Below the pieces are notes generated by a model. It did not search any database. It saw only the letters and a program-made list of their open reading frames with translations, and was not told the origin of the DNA. Positions 7,299 through 12,799 of a stretch of DNA of 12,799 nt are shown in pieces. Source of the stretch: JBFMGS01 sp040752635 (GTDB taxonomy: Bacteria > Bacillota > SHA-98 > UBA4971); NCBI GenBank assembly GCA_040752635.1, contig JBFMGS010000059.1, positions 1 through 12,799 of the forward strand, given 5' to 3'. Position 1 is the stretch's first letter, and each line of letters begins with the position of its first letter. The position numbers and the translations under genes are program-made.

Positions 7299-8480
7299 AT
7301 GCGACAGGTTCTGTCAATAACCCTGCTCCAGTTCCGCCTGGCCCTGAAGAGCAAGGGCACCGTGGCCATGGTATTTGGCATGCCGCTGTTGCTGACCCTG
7401 ATCTTCGGGCTGCTCATTGGTGGCGGCTCCGATGGCTCTGGCGGCCAGACCTTCCCCCTAGCCGTGGTAGACAGCGACGCCAGCTTTGCCTCGCAGAAGC
7501 TGGTCGAGGCGCTGCGGGAGGAAAAGACAATAGGTTTGCGGGTTGCCAGGAATGAAGAGGTAACCAGGCTGTTCGCCGACAAGGTGATCGCCGCCGCCGT
7601 GATAATCCCCTCCGGTTTCGAAGACGATCTGTCTGCCGGCGCCTCTCCAGAAGTGAAGCTGGTGGCTCCACCCGGCGGCAACCTGCAATTGGCCGTCTGG
7701 CCGGTTATCAGCCGCGAGGCCGCCAGGGTAGCGGAAGACTACCGCCTGGCCCGCCGGATTGCGGCCGACCCTGCCAGCGCGGCGGCGCTGCAAGCGGCAT
7801 ACGACCGCGTAACCCGCGAGCGGCAGGCCCTGGGCATATCGACCTCGCACGAGCGGGTCCAGCGGGCCAAGGCAAAGCCGGACCAGCGCCTCTCCAACCT
7901 GGGGGAGCGCGCCCTGGGGTTCACGGTGATGTTCGTAATGATGCTCGTGTTCTCGATGAGTGGGGTCATTCTGCAGGAGCGGCAGCGCGGCACCTGGGGC
8001 CGCCTGCTCGTCACCCCGACCGCCAGGGCCAGCGTGTTGACGGGATACCTGCTCAGCTTCTTCGTGACCGGCCTGTTCCAGTTCGCCGTGCTGGTGGGTG
8101 CCTCCTCGCTCCTGTTCAGGATTTCCTGGGGCGCCCTTCTCCCCCTGGCGGTGATGGCGGCAGCGTTCATCCTCTGCTCGGCAGGCATGGGCCTGTTCGT
8201 GGCCGGGATCGTGCGGACCTACGAACAGCAGCAGGTTGTGGGCGTCCTGTTCGTCAACGCCACCTGCATGCTGGGCGGGGTGTACTGGCCACTGGAGCTG
8301 GTGAACGACACCATGCGACGCATCGGCTACCTCACTCCGCAGGCCTGGGCGATGGACGGCTTCCGCGAGGTCATGCTCCGGGGCGGCGCCTGGAGCGGCC
8401 TCGTCCGGCCCCTGATCGTGCTCCTGGCCCTGGCGGCCATCTTCATGACCGCGGGGTTGGCCAGGGTGAGGTATGAGTAG
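7299..8480 (+). CDS. ABC-2 type exporter permease, second subunit
   Basis: This 393-residue protein has the same topology as its neighbour: an N-terminal span (VFGMPLLLTLIFGLLIGG, about 25-42), a large outer domain to about residue 205, then several spans and the coupling loop ILQERQRGTWGRLLVTPTAR. The two permeases are similar in layout but clearly diverged, as expected for heterodimeric exporters such as LnrMN. I chose ATG 7299: GGAGG (7286-7290) overlaps the upstream TAG and stands eight bases away. A GTG at 7290 in the same frame would sit on the ribosome site itself. The operon ends here with a long hairpin. Confidence 0.9.
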   Translation: MRQVLSITLLQFRLALKSKGTVAMVFGMPLLLTLIFGLLIGGGSDGSGGQTFPLAVVDSDASFASQKLVEALREEKTIGLRVARNEEVTRLFADKVIAAAVIIPSGFEDDLSAGASPEVKLVAPPGGNLQLAVWPVISREAARVAEDYRLARRIAADPASAAALQAAYDRVTRERQALGISTSHERVQRAKAKPDQRLSNLGERALGFTVMFVMMLVFSMSGVILQERQRGTWGRLLVTPTARASVLTGYLLSFFVTGLFQFAVLVGASSLLFRISWGALLPLAVMAAAFILCSAGMGLFVAGIVRTYEQQQVVGVLFVNATCMLGGVYWPLELVNDTMRRIGYLTPQAWAMDGFREVMLRGGAWSGLVRPLIVLLALAAIFMTAGLARVRYE

Positions 8481-8496
8481 GGAGCATTAAACAGGG

Positions 8497-8536
8497 AGGG
8501 AAGCGGGAGGGTCTTCAAGACCTCTCCTGCTTCCTT
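8497..8536 (+). terminator. Long stem-loop closing the ABC exporter operon
   Basis: Starting 16 bases after the last permease stop, 8497-8515 pairs with 8517-8536 over about 19 base pairs, with one bulged T (8523) and a few G-U pairs; the tip is GGTCTT-C-AAGACC. The opened loop would be 3-5 bases. No U-tract follows, so it may be a weak or factor-assisted terminator, an mRNA 3'-stabilising hairpin, or a bidirectional element between convergent genes. Confidence 0.55.
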
Positions 8537-8616
8537 GGGAGGAAGTGGAAGGTTATTGGAACAGGTACAACGGGGAGTTTCAGGACATCTCGGGGTGACA
8601 GGCGCCTCCATAGCGA

Positions 8617-8632
8617 GGACAGAGCCTTGTCC
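8617..8632 (-). terminator. Short hairpin after the small membrane protein gene
   Basis: GGACA (8617-8621) and TGTCC (8628-8632) can pair around a six-base loop, directly abutting the TAG (8633-8635) of the leftward membrane-protein gene. With only five pairs and no T-run it is a weak terminator candidate. Confidence 0.25.
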
Positions 8633-8989
8633 CTACTTGTGATTTCGGTCAAGGAACGATAATAGCAGGAACAATATCCCCGGCAAGGAAAACAGGAGGA
8701 ACCAAGGTCCGCTTGGAAACCATCCGCGGAGCAGTAGGAAAGATAAATAAAAGGCAAGAAGACTTCCAACAGCTATGAATCCTCCGATCCTTTCCCAACG
8801 CCAAGCAAGTATCGTACCGATCAATACCCCCCAGGGCAAGAAAGCCAGTTCAACGATCTCGTTGAAACGCAAAGCTCTGGGTTCCCTATAGGGATCGGGG
8901 ACAACGGTCATCAGTAGGACCGTCACTACAAAAAGGACGCTCAAGACTCTTGCCGCCCACCTAATGGCCATGACACCTCGTTTGCTCAC
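8633..8989 (-). CDS. Small integral membrane protein, DUF7670-like
   Basis: This is a 118-residue, four-span membrane protein: spans near 12-30 (AARVLSVLFVVTVLLMTVV), 45-60, 70-86 and 95-110. Between the second and third spans is LAWRWERIGGF, a Trp/Arg-rich segment I associate with DUF7670-type small membrane proteins. The molecular function of that family is not known. The start is GTG 8989, with GGAGGAGGGG five bases upstream. An in-frame GTG at 9007 precedes that ribosome site and an ATG at 8971 has a poorer one. It is transcribed convergently to the ABC operon and alone. I infer the family name from memory of the motif, so the label is less sure than the gene itself. Confidence 0.7.
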   Translation of the reverse strand: MSKRGVMAIRWAARVLSVLFVVTVLLMTVVPDPYREPRALRFNEIVELAFLPWGVLIGTILAWRWERIGGFIAVGSLLAFYLSFLLLRGWFPSGPWFLLFSLPGILFLLLSFLDRNHK

Positions 8990-9007
8990 GGCATCCCCTC
9001 CTCCCAC

Positions 9008-9504
9008 CTCTTTCGGCTGATCTGTCGTCCATGCAACAGTAGGGGACTATCCTGAGTCGCCCATCTTTACCAACATTGTATTCGCGCAAAGTGTCTTCCA
9101 GTCCTTCCGCTGCCTGGTCTCACATCTCATTGACACGCCAGTATCTCGCCCGCATGGCGCGGGGCGCTGCGGAGTCCTTCCGCTGCCTGGTCTCACATCT
9201 CATTGACACTCTGCATGACCTCTGAGATCGATACACCGGACGCAATCCTTACAATCCCGCACAGCAATTCTGCATACCAGACGCAATCCCTTTCAGATCG
9301 GCTCAGGCATCGTTCGGGAAAGACGAAACAAACGTGACCATGTGGCGGCTGGATTGAACCGTACCCATTGCGAGCGAGGCCGCCGGGCCATGCCGCCCCT
9401 TTCAGATCAGCACAGCAAGAGGGAAGGTTGGAGGACATGCCGAAACATGGCATGGAAAGAGACAGCGGACGCTGTCATACGAGTTACAGGGGGATGGATG
9501 ATAA
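9008..9504. other. Non-coding region carrying a direct repeat pair
   Basis: Almost 500 bases lie between the divergent membrane-protein and nucleotidyltransferase genes. They contain the 37-bp repeat pair and two related segments around CCCTTTCAGATC (near 9289 and 9398). Minus-strand frames in the area are short and start without ribosome sites. One ends ISEVMQSVNEM (stop inside the repeat), which faintly recalls REP-type Y1 transposases, but the HUH and MPNH motifs are absent, so I do not call it. Confidence 0.45.
9100..9209. repeat. Exact 37-bp direct repeat, two copies 36 bp apart
   Basis: The sequence beginning AGTCCTTCCGCTGCC and ending ATCTCATTGACAC occurs at 9100-9136 and again, without a mismatch, at 9173-9209. 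The 36 bases between can fold: CCGCA (9150-9154) with TGCGG (9168-9172), and GCGC (9157-9160) with GCGC (9164-9167). The geometry resembles a two-repeat CRISPR, but no cas gene is present, the repeat has no clear stem, and the spacer is itself a hairpin. Read on the minus strand each copy begins GTGTCAATGAGATGTGAGACC. A multiple-repeat transposon end (IS21-like families carry such repeats) is at least as likely. Confidence 0.7.
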
Positions 9505-10272
9505 TTGGACAGCGCGGGTAGGTATGAAAACGCCATCGAAAAGATCGTCGCTGACATGAGGGAGGAATTCGGAGCCGATCTCCTCGGCATGCTGCTGGGA
9601 GGCTCCGTTGCATATGGAATTCCTTGCAGGCGGAGCGACCTCGACATTTACGTCATAATTCGCCCCTCATGGCGCCAACGACGGACCGTCGTCGTAGGAG
9701 ATGTGGAGGTCGAATTGTTCATTAACCCGGTTCACCGGATTCGGAAGGAATTCAAGGACGTGGATCACGATTCGACGTTTGCCATGTTCGCACAAGGCCG
9801 CATCCTCTATGACCCTGATGGCGTTATGGCGACCCTGGTCAAGGAAGCTAGAGAAGTCTGGGAGCAACCCAGGCCCGCCTTGCCTCCCGACGCTTTGCCG
9901 CTACTTCGCTACATTCCAACGGACGTTCTAAAAGATGCGCAGGATCTTGCGGAGACGGACGAGGTTGCAGCAAACTACCTCATCTTCATGACGCTACAAG
10001 CCACCCTGGATGCCTACTACAAGATCCAAAGGCGCTGGCCTGTAAAGCCAAAGCACCTGCTTCGCGATCTTCACGGTCATGCCCCCGACATAGAACAGGC
10101 GGTCCGGCAGATCCTTTCGGGGGAAGGCTCCGCGGAAGAACGGTGCGTACTCTTGTCTCGTCTGGTCGAGCAGGTTCTTGAGCCGGTAGGAGGGCTTCTC
10201 GGCGAGTGGGAGAGCGTCCCGGAGCAGTTGCCTGACGCAGAAACCGTGCCGGAAGGGGCTGACGAGTCATGA
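9505..10272 (+). CDS. MNT/ANT-type nucleotidyltransferase with helical C-terminal domain
   Basis: This is a 255-residue protein of the polymerase-beta-like nucleotidyltransferase fold (COG1708 type). It carries LGGSVAYG (31-38) and RSDLDIYV (43-50), with the two metal-binding Asp residues, and the third acidic position in VEVELFIN (67-74). Residues about 130-255 are helical (LKDAQDLAETDEVAANYLIF, then a Tyr/Lys-rich stretch YYKIQRRWPVKPKHLL), like the substrate-side domain of aminoglycoside nucleotidyltransferases or a fused HEPN-like domain. The catalytic residues look intact. The start is TTG 9505 immediately after an in-frame TAA; AGGGGG lies about 11 bases upstream, which is long. An ATG at 9556 would cut into the fold. 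It may modify a small molecule or a protein; no toxin or HEPN partner gene is adjacent. Confidence 0.85.
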   Translation: MDSAGRYENAIEKIVADMREEFGADLLGMLLGGSVAYGIPCRRSDLDIYVIIRPSWRQRRTVVVGDVEVELFINPVHRIRKEFKDVDHDSTFAMFAQGRILYDPDGVMATLVKEAREVWEQPRPALPPDALPLLRYIPTDVLKDAQDLAETDEVAANYLIFMTLQATLDAYYKIQRRWPVKPKHLLRDLHGHAPDIEQAVRQILSGEGSAEERCVLLSRLVEQVLEPVGGLLGEWESVPEQLPDAETVPEGADES

Positions 10273-10315
10273 GGAATGTCCGAATCCACAGGGGAATAAT
10301 CTCAAGATCGCGTAC

Positions 10316-10338
10316 GGGTTCGAATCCCCTAGGCCTCA
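10316..10338 (+). other. tRNA 3'-end-like remnant (T-arm and acceptor strand)
   Basis: GGGTTCGAATCCC (10316-10328) is a textbook T-loop, with flanking bases forming a five-pair T-stem with one C-C mismatch. AGGCCTC plus A (10331-10338) would be the acceptor strand and discriminator. A partner GAGGAAT at 10271 pairs only partly, no D-arm or anticodon arm is convincing, and CCA is not encoded. This is a remnant or an attachment-site-like scar, not a working tRNA. It overlaps the stop codon of the GNAT gene. Confidence 0.35.
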
Positions 10339-10773
10339 CGGTGCGGCCTCGCCTCAAACTCCTGAATGGGACCCCTCCATGAGTCATCCTCCACGTTCCT
10401 GAACTGCCCGTTTGTGTACCGAGAGATCACCTGCTGCCAGAACTTCTGTGCCGGCTCGTCCCCTTGTGTTTGTGCGACTCGCCACCGGCCCGGAAACATG
10501 TCGAATACCTGGAACGCTACCGCCTGGCCAATTCCCTGGTGGCGATACTTCCGCATGATGAAGAACTCTACCATAGAGTAGTAAGTAGACCCATCGCTCA
10601 TCCGGATGGTGCGAACGAGCGCGAATCCCGCCAGCTTAGACCCAACTCTTACAAGAAAGGGATGGCGACCCGGCTCCGTCCAATAATGATCAAGGTACTT
10701 ATAGCCGTAGAGGCCATGTTCATTCACATCATTGTCTCCCTCTCTAAACTCGCTGAAATCATACATGTATATA

Positions 10774-10792
10774 GGTAACCAACTTCAAAGTT
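10774..10792 (+). repeat. Left terminal inverted repeat of the insertion
   Basis: This begins GGTAACCAACTTC and mirrors 10868-10886 with mostly transition differences. It also contains the start of a local hairpin, CAACTT paired with AAGTTG around two bases. Confidence 0.55.
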
Positions 10793-10867
10793 GAACTGAT
10801 AGCCGGGTGCCTTGTCGTGAGTCCGCAGGCTGCGCTCTCCACAACTTGTGTAGGTTTTGTAGGTTTT

Positions 10868-10886
10868 GACTTCGAGCTTGGTTGTC
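10868..10886 (-). repeat. Right terminal inverted repeat of the insertion
   Basis: Read on the minus strand it begins GACAACCAAGCTC, sharing AACCAA and the following TC-AAGT spacing with the left end. It abuts TATA at 10887-10890, followed at once by the GNAT 5' coding part. Confidence 0.55.
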
Positions 10887-10960
10887 TATAGTTCGAGCAG
10901 ATTTCGAAGTACGGCTTTGCCCTCATATGAGACCTTCTCCAGTCCAATCTCCACAGCCAC

Positions 10961-11174
10961 TTACCCTCCTAGGTCCCCCTGGGTAGCGGATTGCGTCAGG
11001 CTATGTCCTACATTCCCCACAATTATCCAGACTCCTCTCTCGAGGTCACTTCCCACTCATTGCGCTCATAAGCCTCTTGCTGACGAGGTTGTGCCTGCGA
11101 AACCCACAAGAAAGCTAGAAGTACGTCGGCTTATCATAGTACACGACCTCCAACTTTGGGGGAGGAGAGGGCTG
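10961..11174. other. Divergent intergenic region between GNAT and DUF3795 genes
   Basis: These 214 bases must carry both promoters. GGATAATTG on the minus strand (about 11020-11030) is a possible -10 element for the GNAT gene but has no matching -35. TTATCATAGTA (11130-11140) is a weak -10 candidate for the rightward gene. The long open frame upstream of 11175 is antisense to GNAT and is not coding. Confidence 0.35.
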
Positions 11175-11534
11175 ATGGAGCGGATGGTTGCGTATTGCGG
11201 AATCGTGTGCACCGAATGCCCCGCGTACATCGCGACGCAGAACAACGACGAGGAAGGCAGGAGGAGGACGGCGGAGAAGTGGTCCCGGGAACTGGGACTC
11301 GACATCACCCCCGAGGACTGCATTTGCGACGGCTGCCGCGCTTTCGATGGAAGGCTCGGCGGATACTGCGGCGAATGCCCCATACGGGCATGCGGAATCC
11401 AGAAGGGGCTGGAGAACTGCGCGTACTGCGACAGCTACGCGTGCGATGAGCTCAACAAGTTCCTGGGCAACGTCCCGACGGCGCGTGCAGTACTGGACGC
11501 CTTAAGAGCCGCCAAGGCCAATAGCCCCGGCTGA
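11175..11534 (+). CDS. DUF3795 cysteine-rich protein
   Basis: This 119-residue protein carries twelve cysteines in pairs: YCGIVCTECPAYIAT at the N-terminus (8-22), then DCICDGC, YCGECPIRAC, and NCAYCDSYAC toward the C-terminus. This pattern is that of DUF3795 proteins, for which metal (zinc or iron-sulfur) binding is predicted and no biochemical role is established. The start is ATG 11175, with GGAGGAGAGG four to thirteen bases upstream; a second ATG at 11184 is also possible. The frame is open much further upstream but without a ribosome site, and that part is antisense to the GNAT gene. Length and motifs are normal and the gene appears intact. It stands alone, divergent from GNAT. Confidence 0.88.
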   Translation: MERMVAYCGIVCTECPAYIATQNNDEEGRRRTAEKWSRELGLDITPEDCICDGCRAFDGRLGGYCGECPIRACGIQKGLENCAYCDSYACDELNKFLGNVPTARAVLDALRAAKANSPG

Positions 11535-11857
11535 GGCAGAGCTTGCGCAATGTGCTGTAACTCGCCAGTTAGCGCACTCAAGCAAGAGGCCGAGAGGCTC
11601 CCCGAGGAGTTGAGGATCCTCGAGGTGCTCTCCGTCCCGTGGAAAGCGAAAAAGCAGCATCATTACCTGTCCGGGCATTTGCCGAGATACTGTGAAGTTG
11701 TGCCTGCTGCGCACAACACCGGGCTCAGGCAGCGGCTACAGTAAGGTCGTCCCAGGAGTGGACCGCGTGTGTGGGCGGTGCACAAACAGCTTCTACTATT
11801 CAGCGTCTGACCGCGTCAGGCGCCTCGCGGCCATGCCGCAAGCATAGCCGCTTGAAG
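11535..11857. other. Intergenic region, no gene recognised
   Basis: A 64-codon plus-strand frame (11550-11744) includes KQEAERLPEELRILEVL, a helix somewhat like small antitoxin-type proteins. It has no ribosome site and loses resemblance after 20 residues, so I do not annotate it. A small dyad, TGAC-CGC-GTCA, lies near 11808-11818. Nothing else stands out. Confidence 0.45.
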
Positions 11858-12109
11858 CTATCTGCGGCGCCCGACGTAAAGGAGGTGCTCGGCTGCCCCG
11901 TGGATGCTGGAGTCTGACGCGCACCGGTAATTGAGGTTCACCCAGGCTTCCCATGCGCTGCCCTCAAGGAGACGCAGCTCATCAGTTCCTGCGAGCAGGT
12001 CGATGTGGAGTTTGCCCTCCGATGACAGCTCCGGGGTCTCGACCCACCGGAAGTGCTCCGGCCAAAGCCGCCGTATCGCAGCGATGATGTGCGCCCCGCT
12101 GCGAACGGG
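11858..12109 (-). pseudogene. NamZ/DUF1343-like protein, C-terminal fragment
   Basis: A minus-strand frame between TAG 12110-12112 and TAG 11858-11860 encodes 83 residues with no usable start. It reads RSGAHIIAAIRRLWPEHFRW, then LHIDLLAGTDELRLLEGS, WEAWV and HLLYV. The order helix, WPEHFRW, DLLAGTDELR, Trp helix and final LLY matches the end of DUF1343 proteins (exo-beta-N-acetylmuramidase NamZ family), which act on peptidoglycan outside the cell. Some 300 N-terminal residues, including the active site, are absent. The region after WVNLNYR is less similar. It is a decayed stub. The assignment is from remembered family pattern and could be tested by profile search. Confidence 0.55.
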
Positions 12110-12174
12110 CTAGAACCAGCCCCTTCGCTTCAACAACCCATTTCCGCTTTCCACGCAACTTACTCTTTTGTACT

Positions 12175-12558
12175 TCAACCCCATTTGCGTTTCTCCTCCA
12201 CAAGGAACCCGACACTCTCCGCAAAGCCTGGCTCATCCTCCTTCGTGCGGGGCGCCTCCTGTGTTGCCTTCGGATTACCATGGTGGGGATTGGGTACACA
12301 TGGAAGCACATGCAGCAAGGATGACAGAGGAACAGGTGCGGCATTGCGGAGGCGCAACCCCGGGACCGCCCGGAGAGGAATCGCGAGCACCGTAGCGAAT
12401 AGAGGCACCAGGGTAACACCTAGCCCGTTTCTTTCATGTAGGGCATGTGGGGAGCAAACCAACTTAGCATCCTTTACACCTGCCGGGCATAGACAGATTA
12501 CAACCTCAGGGCAGGCGGCGGCTACAAAGAACTGGTTGATAGCAGGGCCTATGTCGCT
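12175..12558 (-). pseudogene. 5'-truncated hypothetical frame
   Basis: The minus-strand frame is open for 127 codons between TAA 12559-12561 and the TGA at 12175. It starts SDIGPAINQFFVAAACPEVV and goes on with ICLCPAG and LHERNGLGVTLVP, an alternating strand-helix pattern that looks protein-like, then PLRAVPGLRLRNAAP and an acidic-basic tail TKEDEPGFAESVGFLVEEKR. No ATG, GTG or TTG precedes the well-structured part; the first is TTG near 12462. It could be the tail of a lost nuclease-fold or ligand-binding protein, but I do not recognise it. Coding status is uncertain. Confidence 0.35.
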
Positions 12559-12575
12559 TTAAGGGGTTTTATGGA

Positions 12576-12799
12576 GTGACGCGTCCAACCTCTCTGAAGT
12601 ATTTGACGGCAATGCTCTTTCTTTTCCTGCTAGGTTTTTTCCACGGTGCCGTGCGTTCTCAGAGGATTCAAACCGTGAGGCTACCTGGTGATGCCGCCGC
12701 AGTCTTTTCCAACACTTACGACCTGCTTCTCCCCAGGTACCATGACTGCGTAATAGTATTGATGTACCACGACATCGGATTTCGGAATAAAGAAAGCGG
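12576..12799 (+). CDS. Polysaccharide deacetylase family protein, N-terminal part (partial)
   Basis: From GTG 12576 the frame stays open to the window end (74 codons). The N-terminus is a signal peptide: TRPTSLKY, then the hydrophobic core LTAMLFLFLLGFF and a likely cleavage region near HGAVRSQ. After a linker comes CVIVLMYHDIGFR, the opening strand of polysaccharide deacetylases (NodB homology family, VxVLMYHxI). These enzymes remove N- or O-acetyl groups from chitin-like polymers, peptidoglycan or exopolysaccharide outside the membrane. The metal-binding Asp and His motifs would lie beyond the window. The ribosome site is weak (AAGGGG about nine bases upstream); ATG 12612 would cut the signal peptide. 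It is divergent from the truncated frame to its left. Confidence 0.72.
   Translation, partial: MTRPTSLKYLTAMLFLFLLGFFHGAVRSQRIQTVRLPGDAAAVFSNTYDLLLPRYHDCVIVLMYHDIGFRNKES

Larger units (their letters stand above)
10768..10886. mobile_element. MITE-like insertion (about 113 bp) in the GNAT gene
   Basis: The core 10774-10886 has imperfect inverted ends: GGTAACCAACTTCAAAGT on the left against GACAACCAAGCTCGAAGT read inward from the right, matching at 12 of 18 positions and sharing AACCAA and AAGT. It is flanked by TATATA (10768-10773) and TATA (10887-10890), consistent with duplication of TATA or TA. No coding capacity is seen. Inside is a tandem GTAGGTTTT (about 10850-10867), and the left end can fold on itself (CAACTT/AAGTTG). 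TA-type duplication is known for IS630/Tc1-like transposases, so a non-autonomous relative of such an element is the best guess. Removal restores the host gene exactly. Confidence 0.75.
10329..10960 (-). pseudogene. GNAT-family N-acetyltransferase split by a small insertion
   Basis: The 5' part starts at GTG 10960 (AGGAGGG just upstream) and encodes 24 residues, VAVEIGLEKVSYEGKAVL then RNLLEL, before TAG inside an insertion. The 3' part resumes at about 10767 and reads MYDFSEF, GLYGYKYLDHYWTEPGRHPF and the acetyl-CoA-binding loop RKYRHQGIGQAVAF, ending at TAG 10329-10331. Deleting 10768-10886 joins LLEL to YMYDFSEF and gives one 170-residue frame, normal for this GNAT subfamily. The 119 extra bases also shift the frame. 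Translation from the internal ATG at 10766 would give 145 residues lacking the first strand and helix, which help build the fold, so activity is doubtful. The acyl acceptor is unknown. Confidence 0.88.

Noticed and set aside
9100..9209. Calling the repeat pair a CRISPR array
   Set aside because: There are only two repeats, no cas genes, no clear repeat stem, and a hairpin in the only spacer. It is kept as an unassigned repeat.
9193..9453. A Y1/REP-type transposase remnant on the minus strand
   Set aside because: Only ISEVMQSVNEM is suggestive. The HUH motif, the MPNH segment and the catalytic Tyr are not found.
10271..10338. A functional tRNA gene
   Set aside because: Only the T-arm and acceptor strand are credible. 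The 5' acceptor pairs partly, the total length would be 68 bases, and no D-arm or anticodon arm forms.
10866..11174. Upstream extension of the DUF3795 frame to 222 codons
   Set aside because: The extension is antisense to the GNAT 5' part and the insertion, lacks family similarity, and the strong ribosome site sits just before 11175.
11550..11744. A 64-codon plus-strand frame as a small antitoxin gene
   Set aside because: It has no ribosome site and no toxin partner, and only about 20 residues look protein-like.

Overview
The window looks like bacterial chromosome of moderate to high GC. Shine-Dalgarno sites are strong (AGGAGG type) and GTG or TTG starts are common. PIN-domain toxin, DUF3795, DUF7670-like and ABC-2 exporter genes in this style are common in Bacillota (Clostridia-like) and related Gram-positive or deep-branching lineages, but that placement is a guess and no marker gene is present. 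Codon use is uneven. The exporter operon (5083-8480) is strongly G/C-ending (GCC, CTG, GTC), while the leftward operon (411-2892) and the genes near both ends are mixed, which fits a mosaic region.

Layout, left to right. The window opens with the last 38 codons of a VapC-like PIN toxin (1-117, +). A leftward operon follows (2892 to 411): an unrecognised 218-residue protein, a broken SAM methyltransferase and an intact CrtI-like FAD oxidoreductase. From about 2900 to 5080 the DNA is mostly debris: a second copy of the PIN-gene 3' tip, a 5'-eroded ABC-2 permease, the N-terminal third of a nitrilase-family amidohydrolase, and a histidine kinase fused by deletion to a piece of its response regulator. 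From 5083 to 8480 (+) lies an intact three-gene ABC exporter (ATPase plus two ABC-2 permeases), closed by a long hairpin. The two-component remnant directly upstream, with an exporter of this shape, resembles the Bacillus LnrJK-LnrLMN arrangement. The exporter survives but its presumed local regulator does not.

The right part holds a small leftward membrane protein (8989-8633) and a 37-bp exact direct repeat pair. Next come a MNT/ANT-type nucleotidyltransferase (9505-10272, +), a tRNA T-arm-like remnant and a leftward GNAT acetyltransferase. The GNAT gene is split by a 113-bp MITE-like insertion with imperfect inverted ends and a TATA/TA duplication. Then follow an intact DUF3795 cysteine-rich protein (11175-11534, +), the C-terminal stub of a NamZ/DUF1343-like protein, a 5'-truncated unknown frame, and the start of a secreted polysaccharide deacetylase that runs off the window.

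The main message is the density of broken genes: about eight decayed or truncated coding regions in 12.8 kb, lying between intact genes. The clearest single event is the small mobile element inside the GNAT gene, because removing it restores the reading frame exactly. I see no convincing new multi-gene defence or biosynthetic system.
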